Assembly: GCA_009668205.1 (NCBI GenBank)
Contig: WJYM01000001.1
Span: 682,001 to 746,000, forward strand
Length of the DNA stretch: 64,000 bases
From: Enterobacteriaceae bacterium RIT691
Lineage (GTDB): Bacteria > Pseudomonadota > Gammaproteobacteria > Enterobacterales > Enterobacteriaceae
Direction of reading: 5' to 3'
Shown in pieces: positions 1 to 8,345 of this stretch. How positions within the stretch are numbered: position 1 is the first letter of the stretch; each line of letters begins with the position of its first letter. The notes below the pieces were generated by a model. The model made no database searches, was not told the DNA's origin, and saw only the letters and a list, made by a program, of their open reading frames with translations. The translations under genes and the position numbers were made by a program.

Positions 1-827
1 AGGAATGAGAACATCAGATACAGCACGCCGGTGATGGTGAATGACTGACGAACAGAGGACACCGTTTTTGCCGAGTAAATTCGCTGGCGGTAAGACGGCG
101 TCGCCAGCACCCCAACGCAAATCACGAAGGCCAGTGAAAGCGCAGGAAGAATGCCCAGCTTATCGACGGCAAAAAGGCTTTGTGCAGCAGGGTCTACCGT
201 GTGTTTTATTTCGGTCCATCCGCCTGCATGATGCACGGCCAGCACCGCCATAATGATGAAACCAGCGAACAGGACAATCGACTGAATAGTATCAATCCAT
301 ACCACCGCGGAATAACCGCCAATGCCGACATAAACAATAAACGCCAGGGCAATAATAATTTTTGCCGTATTAATATCAATTCCACTGGCCCACGCCAGAT
401 ATAACCCGCCGCCTAATATATGTGCCCCAAGCCAACCTATGGACGCGATAAAAATTAGCACCGCCACCAGGTTCTTAATTATTTTACTGCCGCCAGTGTA
501 ATACGATATTTCTTCACTCATGGTCATAAAACGCATTTTGCGTACTGGCGCAAATAACCAGGCGACCAGCAAAATACCGACCGCACCGCCCAGGCCATAT
601 AACATTCCCGCCCAGCCGTTGGTGTAGCCAAAACCGACGGCACCCACGCTCGAGCCTGTTCCGACCATGGTGCCCACTGTGGAACCCAGTGTCAGGATCA
701 TCGGCAGGGAGCGCCCGCCTAACAGAAAATCGTCGCCGTTCTTTTGGTTGCGCGAAACATACCAGCCGAGGGTAATCATCGCGCAGGCATATATCGCAAA
801 CCAGATTAAAAAGGATAAATTATTCAT
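1..827 (-). CDS. Sodium:solute symporter family transporter, N-terminal 275 residues (runs off the window)
   Basis: I translated the reverse strand from the ATG at 825-827; the frame stays open to base 1, so the C-terminal half lies outside the window. The product is very hydrophobic, with a first membrane helix near residues 4-22 and a Gly/Ser/Thr-rich second segment (about residues 39-80) typical of the SSS family (PutP/PanF/SglT fold). These carriers import solutes with Na+. It is the last gene of a minus-strand run after D-aminoacylase and RidA, separated from RidA by 165 bp that hold a hairpin. The context suggests a D-amino acid or N-acyl-amino acid as substrate; that is inference, since SSS substrates cannot be read from sequence. 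Confidence 0.85.
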   Translation of the reverse strand, partial: MNNLSFLIWFAIYACAMITLGWYVSRNQKNGDDFLLGGRSLPMILTLGSTVGTMVGTGSSVGAVGFGYTNGWAGMLYGLGGAVGILLVAWLFAPVRKMRFMTMSEEISYYTGGSKIIKNLVAVLIFIASIGWLGAHILGGGLYLAWASGIDINTAKIIIALAFIVYVGIGGYSAVVWIDTIQSIVLFAGFIIMAVLAVHHAGGWTEIKHTVDPAAQSLFAVDKLGILPALSLAFVICVGVLATPSYRQRIYSAKTVSSVRQSFTITGVLYLMFSF

Positions 828-966
828 AGCTCTCGTCCAGGTACAGTAAGTCATGTTCTTAAAAAAAACATGAGGGTGTTGACAAGACTGGCACCTGAAT
901 AAACAGGTTCCAGAGAATGGATTCAATTTATATTTTTATAACGTTACTGCTTTTATTATCAGTTTC

Positions 967-986
967 AGCCCTTCTGACGAAGGGCT
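967..986. terminator. Hairpin between RidA and the symporter gene
   Basis: AGCCCTTC and GAAGGGCT form an 8-bp stem around a TGAC loop. Read on the minus strand it follows the RidA stop and lacks a clean U-tract, so it may only attenuate transcription or protect the upstream message. On the plus strand it is followed by TTATTTCTTA, a weak terminator tail. Confidence 0.4.
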
Positions 987-992
987 TATTTC

Positions 993-1388
993 TTATTTAT
1001 TACGCGCGGCGTTATAGCACGTCACGTCAACTTCCACTTTGCAATCCACGACCAGGTCAGCCACACAGCAGATACGCGCCGGAGGATGATCGCCGAAGAA
1101 CTCGCGGAAGACTTTATTGAAAGACTGGAAATAACGGGCGTCAGTCAGGATAACTTTGACATGCACCACATCCGCCAGGGTATAGCCCGCTTCGGTCATG
1201 ATATCGACACAGTTCTGGATAGCGAGACGGGATTGATCGACGATCCCCCCTTCAACCACTTCACCGTTGGTCATTGGTGTCTGACCAGAGACATACAGCC
1301 AGCCGCCCGCTTCTACTGCGCGTGAAAAGGGCAGGTGTTGGCCTCCGGTGCCGGTACCGCCTTCGGTGCCATAACGTTTAATGCACAT
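993..1388 (-). CDS. RidA/YjgF/YER057c family enamine/imine deaminase
   Basis: A 131-residue protein of the usual RidA length. RidA enzymes hydrolyse reactive enamines and imines such as 2-aminoacrylate to the keto acid and ammonia. The C-terminal block PARICCVADLVVDCKVEVDV holds Arg105, which matches the catalytic Arg105 of E. coli RidA, with an acidic residue near 119. The ATG at 1388 follows a strong AGAAGGAGA ribosome site. It starts 15 bp after the D-aminoacylase stop and shares that transcript. A PLP dehydratase of the DSD type is encoded divergently next door and would make 2-aminoacrylate, so RidA would detoxify its product. It is not the chromosomal housekeeping ridA, which lies elsewhere in enterobacteria. 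Confidence 0.88.
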   Translation of the reverse strand: MCIKRYGTEGGTGTGGQHLPFSRAVEAGGWLYVSGQTPMTNGEVVEGGIVDQSRLAIQNCVDIMTEAGYTLADVVHVKVILTDARYFQSFNKVFREFFGDHPPARICCVADLVVDCKVEVDVTCYNAARNK

Positions 1389-1403
1389 ACTTTCTCCTTC
1401 TTT

Positions 1404-2840
1404 TTAAGGCTGTCGGCGCAGGAATCGCCCTGCTCTTCCGATAATTTTTTGCTCTGGGCGATAGCTCATGACCCCATTCACCATCACCGCTTCAATGCCT
1501 TGTGCAGGCTGTTTTGGATCGCTGAAACTCGCGACGTCACGCACTGTCTGGGGGTTGAACAACACCAGATCGGCAAAGTTGCCCGTTTTTATCTGCCCGC
1601 GCCCGGCAAGGCCAAAACGCGCAGCGGACAAACCCGTCATTTTGTGGATAGCTGTCGTCAGCGGGAAGAGCTTTTCATCGCGACTGTAATGACCCAGCAC
1701 GCGAGGAAATGCGCCCCACAGGCGCGGATGCGGCATTGGATCGTTAGGTAAACCGTCGGAGCCAATCATCGTGACCGGATACTGCATCACCCGGCGCACA
1801 TCCTGTTCATCCATGTTGTAGTAAATTGCGCCCGCTGGCATCAACTGTTTTGCTGCTTCGTGCATCGTGACCTGCCAGTGTTCGGCAATCTCTTTCAGCG
1901 TTTTTCCGGCCTGTTCAGGGCGAGACTCAGACCAGGTGATCACGATATCAAACTCATCGGTGACCTGTTTTAAATCCAGCGTCGAGGAGCTCGCCGAATA
2001 AGGGTAGCAGTCGCAGGCGATCTCCTGGTGTTGACGCATCTTATCGATAAAGGCCAAAGTTTCCCTGGTGCGCCCCCAGTTTTTCGCCCCCGCACATTTG
2101 TGATGGGAGACAACGACAGGCACTTTCCCATGGCGGCCAATACGAAAAGCTTCATCCAGCGCATCCAGGATGGGTTCAAATTCTGAACGTAAGTGGGTGG
2201 TATAGACCGCGCCACTGCCTGCCAGTTCTTCTGCCAGCGCCATCACTTCTTCGGTGGAAGACTGGAACGCACTGGCGTAGGCCAGCCCGGTACTCATGCC
2301 GAGCGCGCCCTGACTCAGCGCCAGACGCAGTTGTTCACGCATGGCCACGATTTCACTTTCAGTCGCCGTGCGAAAGAGATCGTCCATATGATTGTTACGC
2401 AACGCCGTGTGCCCGATAAGCGTCCCGACATTGATGCAGGGCTGCGCCGTTTCAATGGCATCCGCGTAAGCGTTGACAGTCGGATAGATAAACTGGTCCT
2501 GCTCGCCCAACAGATTCATCGGGTCCGGAACCTCCCCTTTCATCGTAGCCGTAGCCGCTGAAATGCCGCAGTTCCCCACGATCACCGTGGTGATGCCCTG
2601 ACTTATTTTTGGCAGATATTCAGGGATGCGGATAACGTTCAAATCATCATGCGTGTGAACGTCAATAAACCCAGGGGCGAGCACCAGACCTTCGCCTTCG
2701 ACAACCTGTTCGGCCACAGCGTGAATAGCGGGCGCAATGTCGACAATACGATCGCCGCTTACCGCGACATCAGCGCGATACTCCGGGCCACCGCTGCCAT
2801 CGATTACCGTTACATTTTTGAAAAGCCAGTCGAGATTCAT
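1404..2840 (-). CDS. N-acyl-D-amino-acid deacylase (D-aminoacylase), amidohydrolase superfamily
   Basis: Hydrolyses N-acyl-D-amino acids to the free D-amino acid and a carboxylate. The 478-residue protein has the amidohydrolase metal motif GFIDVHTHDD (residues 57-66, His62 and His64), a conserved Cys in IVGNCGIS (about 92), the TTHLRSE and SHHKCAG histidines, and a catalytic Asp in GSDGLP. These match the D-aminoacylase subgroup. I place the start at the ATG of MNLDWLF, preceded by GGAGTGTGGTGTC; an upstream in-frame GTG would add 24 unlikely residues. It is first in a minus-strand operon with RidA and a sodium symporter and diverges from a D-serine-dehydratase-like gene. The preferred acyl and amino acid groups cannot be told from sequence. 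Confidence 0.9.
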   Translation of the reverse strand: MNLDWLFKNVTVIDGSGGPEYRADVAVSGDRIVDIAPAIHAVAEQVVEGEGLVLAPGFIDVHTHDDLNVIRIPEYLPKISQGITTVIVGNCGISAATATMKGEVPDPMNLLGEQDQFIYPTVNAYADAIETAQPCINVGTLIGHTALRNNHMDDLFRTATESEIVAMREQLRLALSQGALGMSTGLAYASAFQSSTEEVMALAEELAGSGAVYTTHLRSEFEPILDALDEAFRIGRHGKVPVVVSHHKCAGAKNWGRTRETLAFIDKMRQHQEIACDCYPYSASSSTLDLKQVTDEFDIVITWSESRPEQAGKTLKEIAEHWQVTMHEAAKQLMPAGAIYYNMDEQDVRRVMQYPVTMIGSDGLPNDPMPHPRLWGAFPRVLGHYSRDEKLFPLTTAIHKMTGLSAARFGLAGRGQIKTGNFADLVLFNPQTVRDVASFSDPKQPAQGIEAVMVNGVMSYRPEQKIIGRAGRFLRRQP

Positions 2841-3031
2841 GACACCACACTCCCTTTCTGTTCTGTTGCCAATGTATCCTCCCTGAGACGAGAAAACAGT
2901 GGAAAAGCACACAGAAATAGGATTAATTAGTGGTACTTTTATTCACAAACAAAGAAATAAAAACAAAATATATATATTTATCAACACAATAATTACGATA
3001 CAAAAAACCGATAACGCAGAAGGAGTGAGAT
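2841..3031. promoter_or_regulatory. Divergent promoter region of the D-amino-acid module
   Basis: 191 bp between the start codons of D-aminoacylase (minus) and the DSD-like enzyme (plus). It is strongly AT-rich, with an alternating AT run around 2967-2980, unlike the coding DNA on either side. Both promoters must lie here. I see no convincing palindromic operator, and no regulator gene is present on this side of the window. Confidence 0.5.
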
Positions 3032-4252
3032 ATGAAATACCAGAGCGAAGTCCTTATCCCCCATAAATCTGCCCTGCTTTTCCCGCAGGCGAATGTGCTG
3101 AAAGAGGACGTTTGCCTGCCTGCGGCAATCATCAAAAAATCAGCACTGGAAAACAACATAGCCTGGATGCAGCGTTACGCCGACAGCCGCGGAGTGTCAC
3201 TGGCCCCGCACGGGAAAACCACCATGACGCCCTGGATTTTCCAGGCTCAGCAGAAAGCCGGCGCATGGGGGATTGGCGTGGGCAGCGCCTGGCAAGCCGC
3301 GGCAGCCATGGTCAGCGGTGTGAAGCGAGTGCTGATGGTGAATCAACTGGTTGGGAAAGCAAATATGCTGACGGTTTCCCGACTCAAAAATCAGTATCCA
3401 GATGTTGATTACCTGTGCTGTGTGGATAGCCTGAGCAATGCCGCCACATTGAGCGCATTCTTCCACAAACAGGGGCAAATTCTGGATGTGATGGTCGAGC
3501 TGGGCGTACCCGGTGGCCGCTGTGGCTGCCGTAACACTTCACAAGCGCTTGAACTGGCTAAACACATCAATGAGTTGCCTGGGCTGCGTTTGCGTGGTCT
3601 GGAGCTTTATGAGGGCGTTTTGCACGGTGATAACCCTCAGCCACAGGTTGAGCAACTGCTCCGCGAAGCCGCGGCGCTGGCCTGTGAACTTGAGCCTTTT
3701 GTAGAGGGTGAGTTTATCCTCACGGGCGCAGGAACCGTCTGGTATGACGTGGTATGCAATATCTGGCTAGCGGCACGCAAGCCATCCCAGTGCCGGATAG
3801 TTATCCGTCCGGGTTGCTACATCACGCACGATGAAGGGATTTATAATATAGCCCAACAAGAGCTGATGGCGCGCGACTCCGTCGCCTGTGATCTGGGCGG
3901 AGACTTAACCTCAGCGCTGGAACTGGTGGCCCTCGTCCAGTCAGTGCCAGAAAAAGATCGTGCCATCGTCAATTTTGGGAAACGGGATTGTGCGTTCGAT
4001 GCGGGCCTTCCCCAGCCAACGGCGCATTACCGTGCTGGCAAACCATTGGTGCTTACACCCGGCGCAATCACCAGCACAGGTATTATGGATCAGCACTGCA
4101 TGTTGAAGCTCGCACCAGGGAGTGATGTTCAGGTGGGCGATATTCTGGTGTTCGGCACCTCTCACCCTTGCCTGACCTTCGACAAATGGAAAGCGTTGCT
4201 GCTCACAGATGATGAATACAACGTGATGGAAGAGCTTGAGACGTTGTTTTGA
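3032..4252 (+). CDS. D-serine dehydratase-like / D-threonine aldolase-family PLP enzyme (fold type III)
   Basis: A 406-residue protein of the alanine-racemase-like N-terminal fold that includes eukaryotic-type D-serine dehydratase (DSD1) and D-threonine aldolase. Lys62 in LAPHGKTTMTP is the expected Schiff-base lysine. A C-terminal SHPCLTFDKW contains the His-x-Cys pair that binds zinc in DSD1-type enzymes, which favours deamination of D-serine or similar beta-hydroxy D-amino acids over aldol cleavage. The start is supported by GAAGGAGTGAGAT just upstream. It diverges from the D-aminoacylase-RidA-symporter operon: the deacylase would supply D-amino acid and RidA would clear the enamine. Database names for homologues (amino acid deaminase, D-TA family) vary, and the exact substrate is inference. 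Confidence 0.85.
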   Translation: MKYQSEVLIPHKSALLFPQANVLKEDVCLPAAIIKKSALENNIAWMQRYADSRGVSLAPHGKTTMTPWIFQAQQKAGAWGIGVGSAWQAAAAMVSGVKRVLMVNQLVGKANMLTVSRLKNQYPDVDYLCCVDSLSNAATLSAFFHKQGQILDVMVELGVPGGRCGCRNTSQALELAKHINELPGLRLRGLELYEGVLHGDNPQPQVEQLLREAAALACELEPFVEGEFILTGAGTVWYDVVCNIWLAARKPSQCRIVIRPGCYITHDEGIYNIAQQELMARDSVACDLGGDLTSALELVALVQSVPEKDRAIVNFGKRDCAFDAGLPQPTAHYRAGKPLVLTPGAITSTGIMDQHCMLKLAPGSDVQVGDILVFGTSHPCLTFDKWKALLLTDDEYNVMEELETLF

Positions 4253-4268
4253 TAGCGTTGAGACGTAG

Positions 4269-4322
4269 ATAGCAAAAAGGCGCCTTTAGGGCGCCTTTCT
4301 ACATTGGTGGGTCGTGCAGGAT
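4269..4322. repeat. 54-bp direct repeat, copy 1 (terminator plus tRNA-Lys 3' end)
   Basis: Identical to 4437-4490, with a period of 168 bp. It joins the GGCGCC hairpin to the last 18 bases of the tRNA-Lys gene including CCA. In this copy the tRNA is truncated and followed by unrelated structured sequence. Confidence 0.9.
4274..4300. terminator. Rho-independent terminator, distal copy
   Basis: AAAGGCGCC and GGCGCCTTT pair around a short loop, with T-rich tails on both strands. It can serve the DSD-like gene (plus, 21 bp after its stop) and act as the second stop for the tRNA operon (minus). Confidence 0.75.
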
Positions 4323-4380
4323 ATCACTCGCCTCATCCTGAGGCTCGCCCTGCGGGTCACCGCCAGCGGTGATGCAAAAT
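4305..4380 (-). repeat. Chimeric tRNA-Lys 3'-end element a
   Basis: Begins (plus strand) with 18 bases identical to the 3' end of tRNA-Lys, then departs into ACTCGCC...GCTCGCCC...CGGG, the same arrangement as the elements at 4714 and 5054. No cloverleaf can be formed, so it is not a functional tRNA. Confidence 0.6.
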
Positions 4381-4436
4381 CGTTCCCGACGATTTTGTCG
4401 AACCTGCAGCAGGTTCTCATCCAGCACGAATCGGAC

Positions 4437-4490
4437 ATAGCAAAAAGGCGCCTTTAGGGCGCCTTTCTACATTGGTGGGTCGTGCAGGAT
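4437..4490. repeat. 54-bp direct repeat, copy 2 (terminator plus start of intact tRNA-Lys)
   Basis: Identical to 4269-4322, but here the tRNA part continues into the complete tRNA-Lys at 4473-4548. Confidence 0.9.
4442..4468 (-). terminator. Rho-independent terminator of the tRNA operon
   Basis: The GGCGCC hairpin followed on the minus strand by TTTTTGCT lies 5 bp beyond the CCA end of the last tRNA-Lys. Confidence 0.8.
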
Positions 4491-4548
4491 TCGAACCTGC
4501 GACCAATTGATTAAAAGTCAACTGCTCTACCAACTGAGCTAACGACCC
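4473..4548 (-). tRNA. lysQ: tRNA-Lys (UUU anticodon), seventh gene of the operon
   Basis: 76 bases from GGGTCGTTAGC to an encoded CCA end. Anticodon TTT lies within CTTTTAA; D, TPsiC (GGTTCGAATCC) and acceptor stems all pair. The position corresponds to lysQ in the E. coli operon lysT-valT-lysW-valZ-lysY-lysZ-lysQ. All lysine copies here are identical, so the symbol rests on order only. Confidence 0.95.
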
Positions 4549-4585
4549 CTTTCGGGAATTTCTTCGAAGACGCAACCAATAAAAT

Positions 4586-4661
4586 TGGTGGGTCGTGCAG
4601 GATTCGAACCTGCGACCAATTGATTAAAAGTCAACTGCTCTACCAACTGAGCTAACGACCC
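4586..4661 (-). tRNA. lysZ: tRNA-Lys (UUU anticodon), sixth gene of the operon
   Basis: 76-base copy identical to the other four tRNA-Lys genes, with encoded CCA; a 37-bp spacer separates it from the distal copy. Symbol assigned by position. Confidence 0.95.
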
Positions 4662-4713
4662 ATAGGGTGTTGCTTCGAAGAGATACTGCTGATACTCGGT
4701 ACCAATTTAAAAT

Positions 4714-4781
4714 TAGTGGGTCGTGCAGGATGACTCGACTAAAATCTCGCCCTTCGGGCCGTTGCTAAAGCAACGTTATCC
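4714..4781 (-). repeat. Chimeric tRNA-Lys 3'-end element b
   Basis: Starts with the tRNA-Lys 3' end (CCA mutated to CTA), then TGACTCG, a CGCCCTTCGGGC hairpin and GTTGCTAAAGCAACGTTATCC. It is closely similar to 5054-5120 and sits in the spacer between two intact tRNA-Lys genes. Confidence 0.7.
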
Positions 4782-4814
4782 TTCACGTTCGACATTGAGT
4801 TCAATGTCTTAAAT

Positions 4815-4890
4815 TGGTGGGTCGTGCAGGATTCGAACCTGCGACCAATTGATTAAAAGTCAACTGCTCTACCAACTGAGCTAACGACCC
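4815..4890 (-). tRNA. lysY: tRNA-Lys (UUU anticodon), fifth gene of the operon
   Basis: 76-base copy with encoded CCA, identical to the other lysine tRNAs; 3 bp from the neighbouring tRNA-Val. Symbol by position. Confidence 0.95.
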
Positions 4891-4893
4891 GAG

Positions 4894-4969
4894 TGGTGGG
4901 TGATGACGGGATCGAACCGCCGACCCCCTCCTTGTAAGGGAGGTGCTCTCCCAGCTGAGCTAATCACCC
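4894..4969 (-). tRNA. valZ: tRNA-Val (UAC anticodon), fourth gene of the operon
   Basis: 76 bases from GGGTGATTAGC to encoded CCA; anticodon TAC within CTTACAA. Identical to the copy at 5231-5306. Symbol by position. Confidence 0.95.
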
Positions 4970-5053
4970 GATACTGCGCTGGATACTGCCTTCATGTTGG
5001 GTTGCTTACACAACGTTTTCCAACACGTTTGACATCAGATTCAATGTCGAAAT

Positions 5054-5120
5054 TGGTGGGTCGTGCAGGATGACTCGGCTTCGCCTCGCCCTACGGGCCG
5101 TTGCTGATGCAACGTTATCC
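5054..5120 (-). repeat. Chimeric tRNA-Lys 3'-end element c
   Basis: 17 bases of tRNA-Lys 3' end including CCA, then TGACTCGGC, a CGCCCTACGGGC hairpin and GTTGCTGATGCAACGTTATCC. It is a close relative of element b and lies between tRNA-Val and tRNA-Lys. Confidence 0.7.
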
Positions 5121-5152
5121 TTCACATTTTACAATCGCATCCACTAAACGAT

Positions 5153-5228
5153 TGGTGGGTCGTGCAGGATTCGAACCTGCGACCAATTGATTAAAAGTCA
5201 ACTGCTCTACCAACTGAGCTAACGACCC
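5153..5228 (-). tRNA. lysW: tRNA-Lys (UUU anticodon), third gene of the operon
   Basis: 76-base copy with encoded CCA, identical to the other lysine tRNAs; 2 bp from tRNA-Val. Symbol by position. Confidence 0.95.
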
Positions 5229-5230
5229 GG

Positions 5231-5306
5231 TGGTGGGTGATGACGGGATCGAACCGCCGACCCCCTCCTTGTAAGGGAGGTGCTCTCCCAGCTGAGCTAA
5301 TCACCC
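5231..5306 (-). tRNA. valT: tRNA-Val (UAC anticodon), second gene of the operon
   Basis: 76 bases with encoded CCA and anticodon TAC; identical to the other valine copy. Symbol by position. Confidence 0.95.
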
Positions 5307-5341
5307 GATACTACGCTGGTAAGATGTTTCCATCTTTTTAG

Positions 5342-5417
5342 TGGTGGGTCGTGCAGGATTCGAACCTGCGACCAATTGATTAAAAGTCAACTGCTCTACC
5401 AACTGAGCTAACGACCC
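5342..5417 (-). tRNA. lysT: tRNA-Lys (UUU anticodon), first gene of the operon
   Basis: Promoter-proximal 76-base tRNA with encoded CCA. It lies downstream of cpoB on the same strand, as in E. coli. Confidence 0.95.
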
Positions 5418-5468
5418 ACTATTTCCGTCACTTTTGGGATGTTTGATATCCCTTGGCAACGGCGGCAT

Positions 5469-5496
5469 ATATTACTGATTTCAGATTTCAGCGCAA
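5469..5496 (-). promoter_or_regulatory. Sigma-70 promoter of the tRNA operon
   Basis: On the minus strand TTGCGC (5491-5496) and TAATAT (5469-5474) are 16 bp apart, about 50 bp before the first tRNA. The -10 is followed by GC-rich ATGCCGCCG, a discriminator of the kind found in stable-RNA promoters under stringent control. Confidence 0.6.
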
Positions 5497-5582
5497 CAAA
5501 TATTTCGATGAATAATCGCTAAGTGCTTATGATTCATGCGGCATGACCAGAAAACTTCCAATTTCAGGTCATGCCATAAGCA

Positions 5583-6362
5583 TTAGAGACCACTCAGACG
5601 TTTTTGCGCCTGTTTGGCACCGTCAGTGCCAGGGTATTTCGTGACGACCTGCTGATACACCGCTTTCGCTTTCGCCGTGTCACCTTTGTCCTGCATGATC
5701 ACGCCGACTTTGAACATCGCATCAGCTGCCTTCGGTGATTTTGGATAATTCTTCACCACCGAGGCAAAGTAATACGCCGCATCATCTTTTTTCCCCTTGT
5801 TGTAATTCAACTGACCGAGCCAGTAGTTAGCATTCGGTTGATAGGTTGAATCCGGGTACTTTTTGATGAAGTTTTGAAAGGCTGCAATAGCATCATCCTG
5901 ACGAGCAGGATCTTTCACCAGTGCGATAGCCGCATTGTAATCCGTATTAGCGTCGCCCGTTTGCACAGGGGCACCAGACGCCGCTGCGGCTGCTGCAGGC
6001 GCCGCTGCTGCACCCTGGTCGCCTGCTGCAGGCTGTGCTGCGGCAGTGTTACCCGAACTCATGCCATCCAGCTGCGACTGGATCTGCTTTTGGCGTTCTA
6101 CGGCCTGATTGAGCTGGTATTGGCTTTCCTGGATTTGACCACGCAGGGCATCGATATCGGCCTGGTTGTCCTGAAGCTGCTGCTGAAGTTGGGTTAAAAG
6201 CTGACTATGAGCGTTAGAAATACGCTCGAGTTGAGTGACGCGGTCTTCGACCGAGCCAGAGCCGACACTACTGATTGGCGCCTGAGCAAAAGCGGCCCAG
6301 GGGGCCGCTATGCCAACCAGTAACGACAGACTCAACAGGTGATGTCTGAAGTTACTGCTCAT
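5583..6362 (-). CDS. cpoB: Cell division coordinator CpoB (Tol-Pal system periplasmic protein)
   Basis: A periplasmic TPR protein that links outer-membrane constriction by Tol-Pal with septal peptidoglycan synthesis by PBP1B-LpoB in E. coli. The 259 residues begin with a signal peptide ending AAFAQA (about 27), then a coiled-coil trimerisation region (about 34-100), an Ala/Pro-rich linker with an Ala run near 115-130, and a C-terminal tetratricopeptide domain (about 137-259, YPDSTYQPNANYWLG repeats). It is last in the tol-pal operon, 9 bp after pal. Confidence 0.96.
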   Translation of the reverse strand: MSSNFRHHLLSLSLLVGIAAPWAAFAQAPISSVGSGSVEDRVTQLERISNAHSQLLTQLQQQLQDNQADIDALRGQIQESQYQLNQAVERQKQIQSQLDGMSSGNTAAAQPAAGDQGAAAAPAAAAAASGAPVQTGDANTDYNAAIALVKDPARQDDAIAAFQNFIKKYPDSTYQPNANYWLGQLNYNKGKKDDAAYYFASVVKNYPKSPKAADAMFKVGVIMQDKGDTAKAKAVYQQVVTKYPGTDGAKQAQKRLSGL

Positions 6363-6371
6363 GCAATTCTC

Positions 6372-6917
<546 letters not shown>

Positions 6918-6927
6918 TTAATTATTA

Positions 6928-8220
6928 TTACAGATACGGCGACCAGGCAGGGAATTTGACCTGTCCATCAGTTGCCGGAAGACGCGCTTTGAAACGCCCA
7001 TCTGTAGAAACCAAATTCAGCACAGATCCCATCCCCTGAGAAGAGCTGTAGATAACCATTGTGCCGTTTGGTGCCAGACTTGGCGTTTCATCCAGGAACG
7101 TTGACGACAGAACCTGTACGCCACCCGCTACCAGATCTTGTTTAGCAATGTGCTGCTGACCATTAGCCGAGCTGACCATTACCATGAATTTACCATCAGT
7201 GCTGACGTCTGCATCCTGGTTCTGAGAACCTTCCCAGGAGATACGCTGCGGAGTACCGCCGCCGACGCTAACTTTATACACCTGTGGACGACCTGCCTGG
7301 TCAGACGTAAACGCCAGGTTTTGGCTGTCCGGGAACCAGCTTGGTTCTGTGTTGTTGCTGCGACCGTTAGTCACCTGCTGAATCTGACCAGAACCCAGAT
7401 CCATGACGTACAGGTTCAGGCTACCGGTTTTAGACAGCGCGAAGGCCAGTTTAGAACCGTCCGGAGAGAACGTTGGCGCACCGTTGTGCTGCGGGAATGA
7501 AGCCACCTGACGGATAGCACCATTCGCCAGCGTCTGGATAACCAGCGCAGAGCGGCCGCTTTCGAAGGTCACGTAAGCCAGTTTAGACCCGTCCGGAGAC
7601 CAGGCCGGAGACATCAGCGGCTGTGGTGAACGGTGAACAACAAACTGGTTGTAACCGTCGTAGTCAGACACGCGCAGTTCGTAAGGGAACTGACCGCCAT
7701 TGGTCTGAACAACATAAGCGATACGGGTACGGAAGGCGCCTTTAATTCCGGTCAGCTTCTCGAACACTTCGTCACTCGCGGTGTGCCCTGCATAGCGCAG
7801 CCACTGCTTGTTCACTTTGTAAGAGTTCTGAGCCAGAACGGTACCTGGCGCACCGCCGGTATCAACCAGCTGATAAGCTACGGTGTAGGAACCATCCGGG
7901 TTCGGCGTGACCTGCCCAACCACCACGGCATCAATACCGAGTGCAGACCAGGCCGCTGGCTGAACTTCCTGAGCAGAACCCGGCTGCTGTGGCAGACGAG
8001 AACGATCAAGCGGGTTGAATTTACCACTGTTGCGCAAATCAGCCGCAACAATGCCACCGACATCCTCAGGCGCCGCGCCCGGGCCCGCCCATTTAAACGG
8101 CGCAACGCCGATTGGGCGTGCCGAGTCGACCCCTTGGGTGATCTCGATACGTACTTCTGCGTGCAACACGGTTGCCCACAGCATCAGAAAACCAAATGCT
8201 ACTTTTAATGCCTGCTTCAT
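6928..8220 (-). CDS. tolB: Tol-Pal system beta-propeller protein TolB
   Basis: Periplasmic protein that shuttles between Pal and TolA. The 430 residues have a signal peptide cleaved after VLHA (about 21), an N-terminal alpha/beta domain, and a six-bladed propeller with repeated SPDGSKLAY-type motifs (about 165-425). Two ATGs are adjacent; the second is chosen because the GGGAG site then sits 5 nt away and the length equals that of E. coli. A 125-bp gap separates it from tolA, and in E. coli this gap has a separate promoter. Confidence 0.97.
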   Translation of the reverse strand: MKQALKVAFGFLMLWATVLHAEVRIEITQGVDSARPIGVAPFKWAGPGAAPEDVGGIVAADLRNSGKFNPLDRSRLPQQPGSAQEVQPAAWSALGIDAVVVGQVTPNPDGSYTVAYQLVDTGGAPGTVLAQNSYKVNKQWLRYAGHTASDEVFEKLTGIKGAFRTRIAYVVQTNGGQFPYELRVSDYDGYNQFVVHRSPQPLMSPAWSPDGSKLAYVTFESGRSALVIQTLANGAIRQVASFPQHNGAPTFSPDGSKLAFALSKTGSLNLYVMDLGSGQIQQVTNGRSNNTEPSWFPDSQNLAFTSDQAGRPQVYKVSVGGGTPQRISWEGSQNQDADVSTDGKFMVMVSSANGQQHIAKQDLVAGGVQVLSSTFLDETPSLAPNGTMVIYSSSQGMGSVLNLVSTDGRFKARLPATDGQVKFPAWSPYL

Positions 8221-8345
8221 CATTTCTCCCTTACCCAGGCGGAAAGCCCACGATAATTTAGCAGAATGTTAACAAACTCAAATACACAAAACTACCAAAA
8301 CCCTGTGACAGCCTGGTCCATACCCAGACTCCACTCGTCAATCAA

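Noticed and set aside
1086-1751. Plus-strand frames opposite RidA and D-aminoacylase
   Set aside because: Reverse shadows; the minus-strand genes have ribosome sites, conserved motifs and operon spacing.
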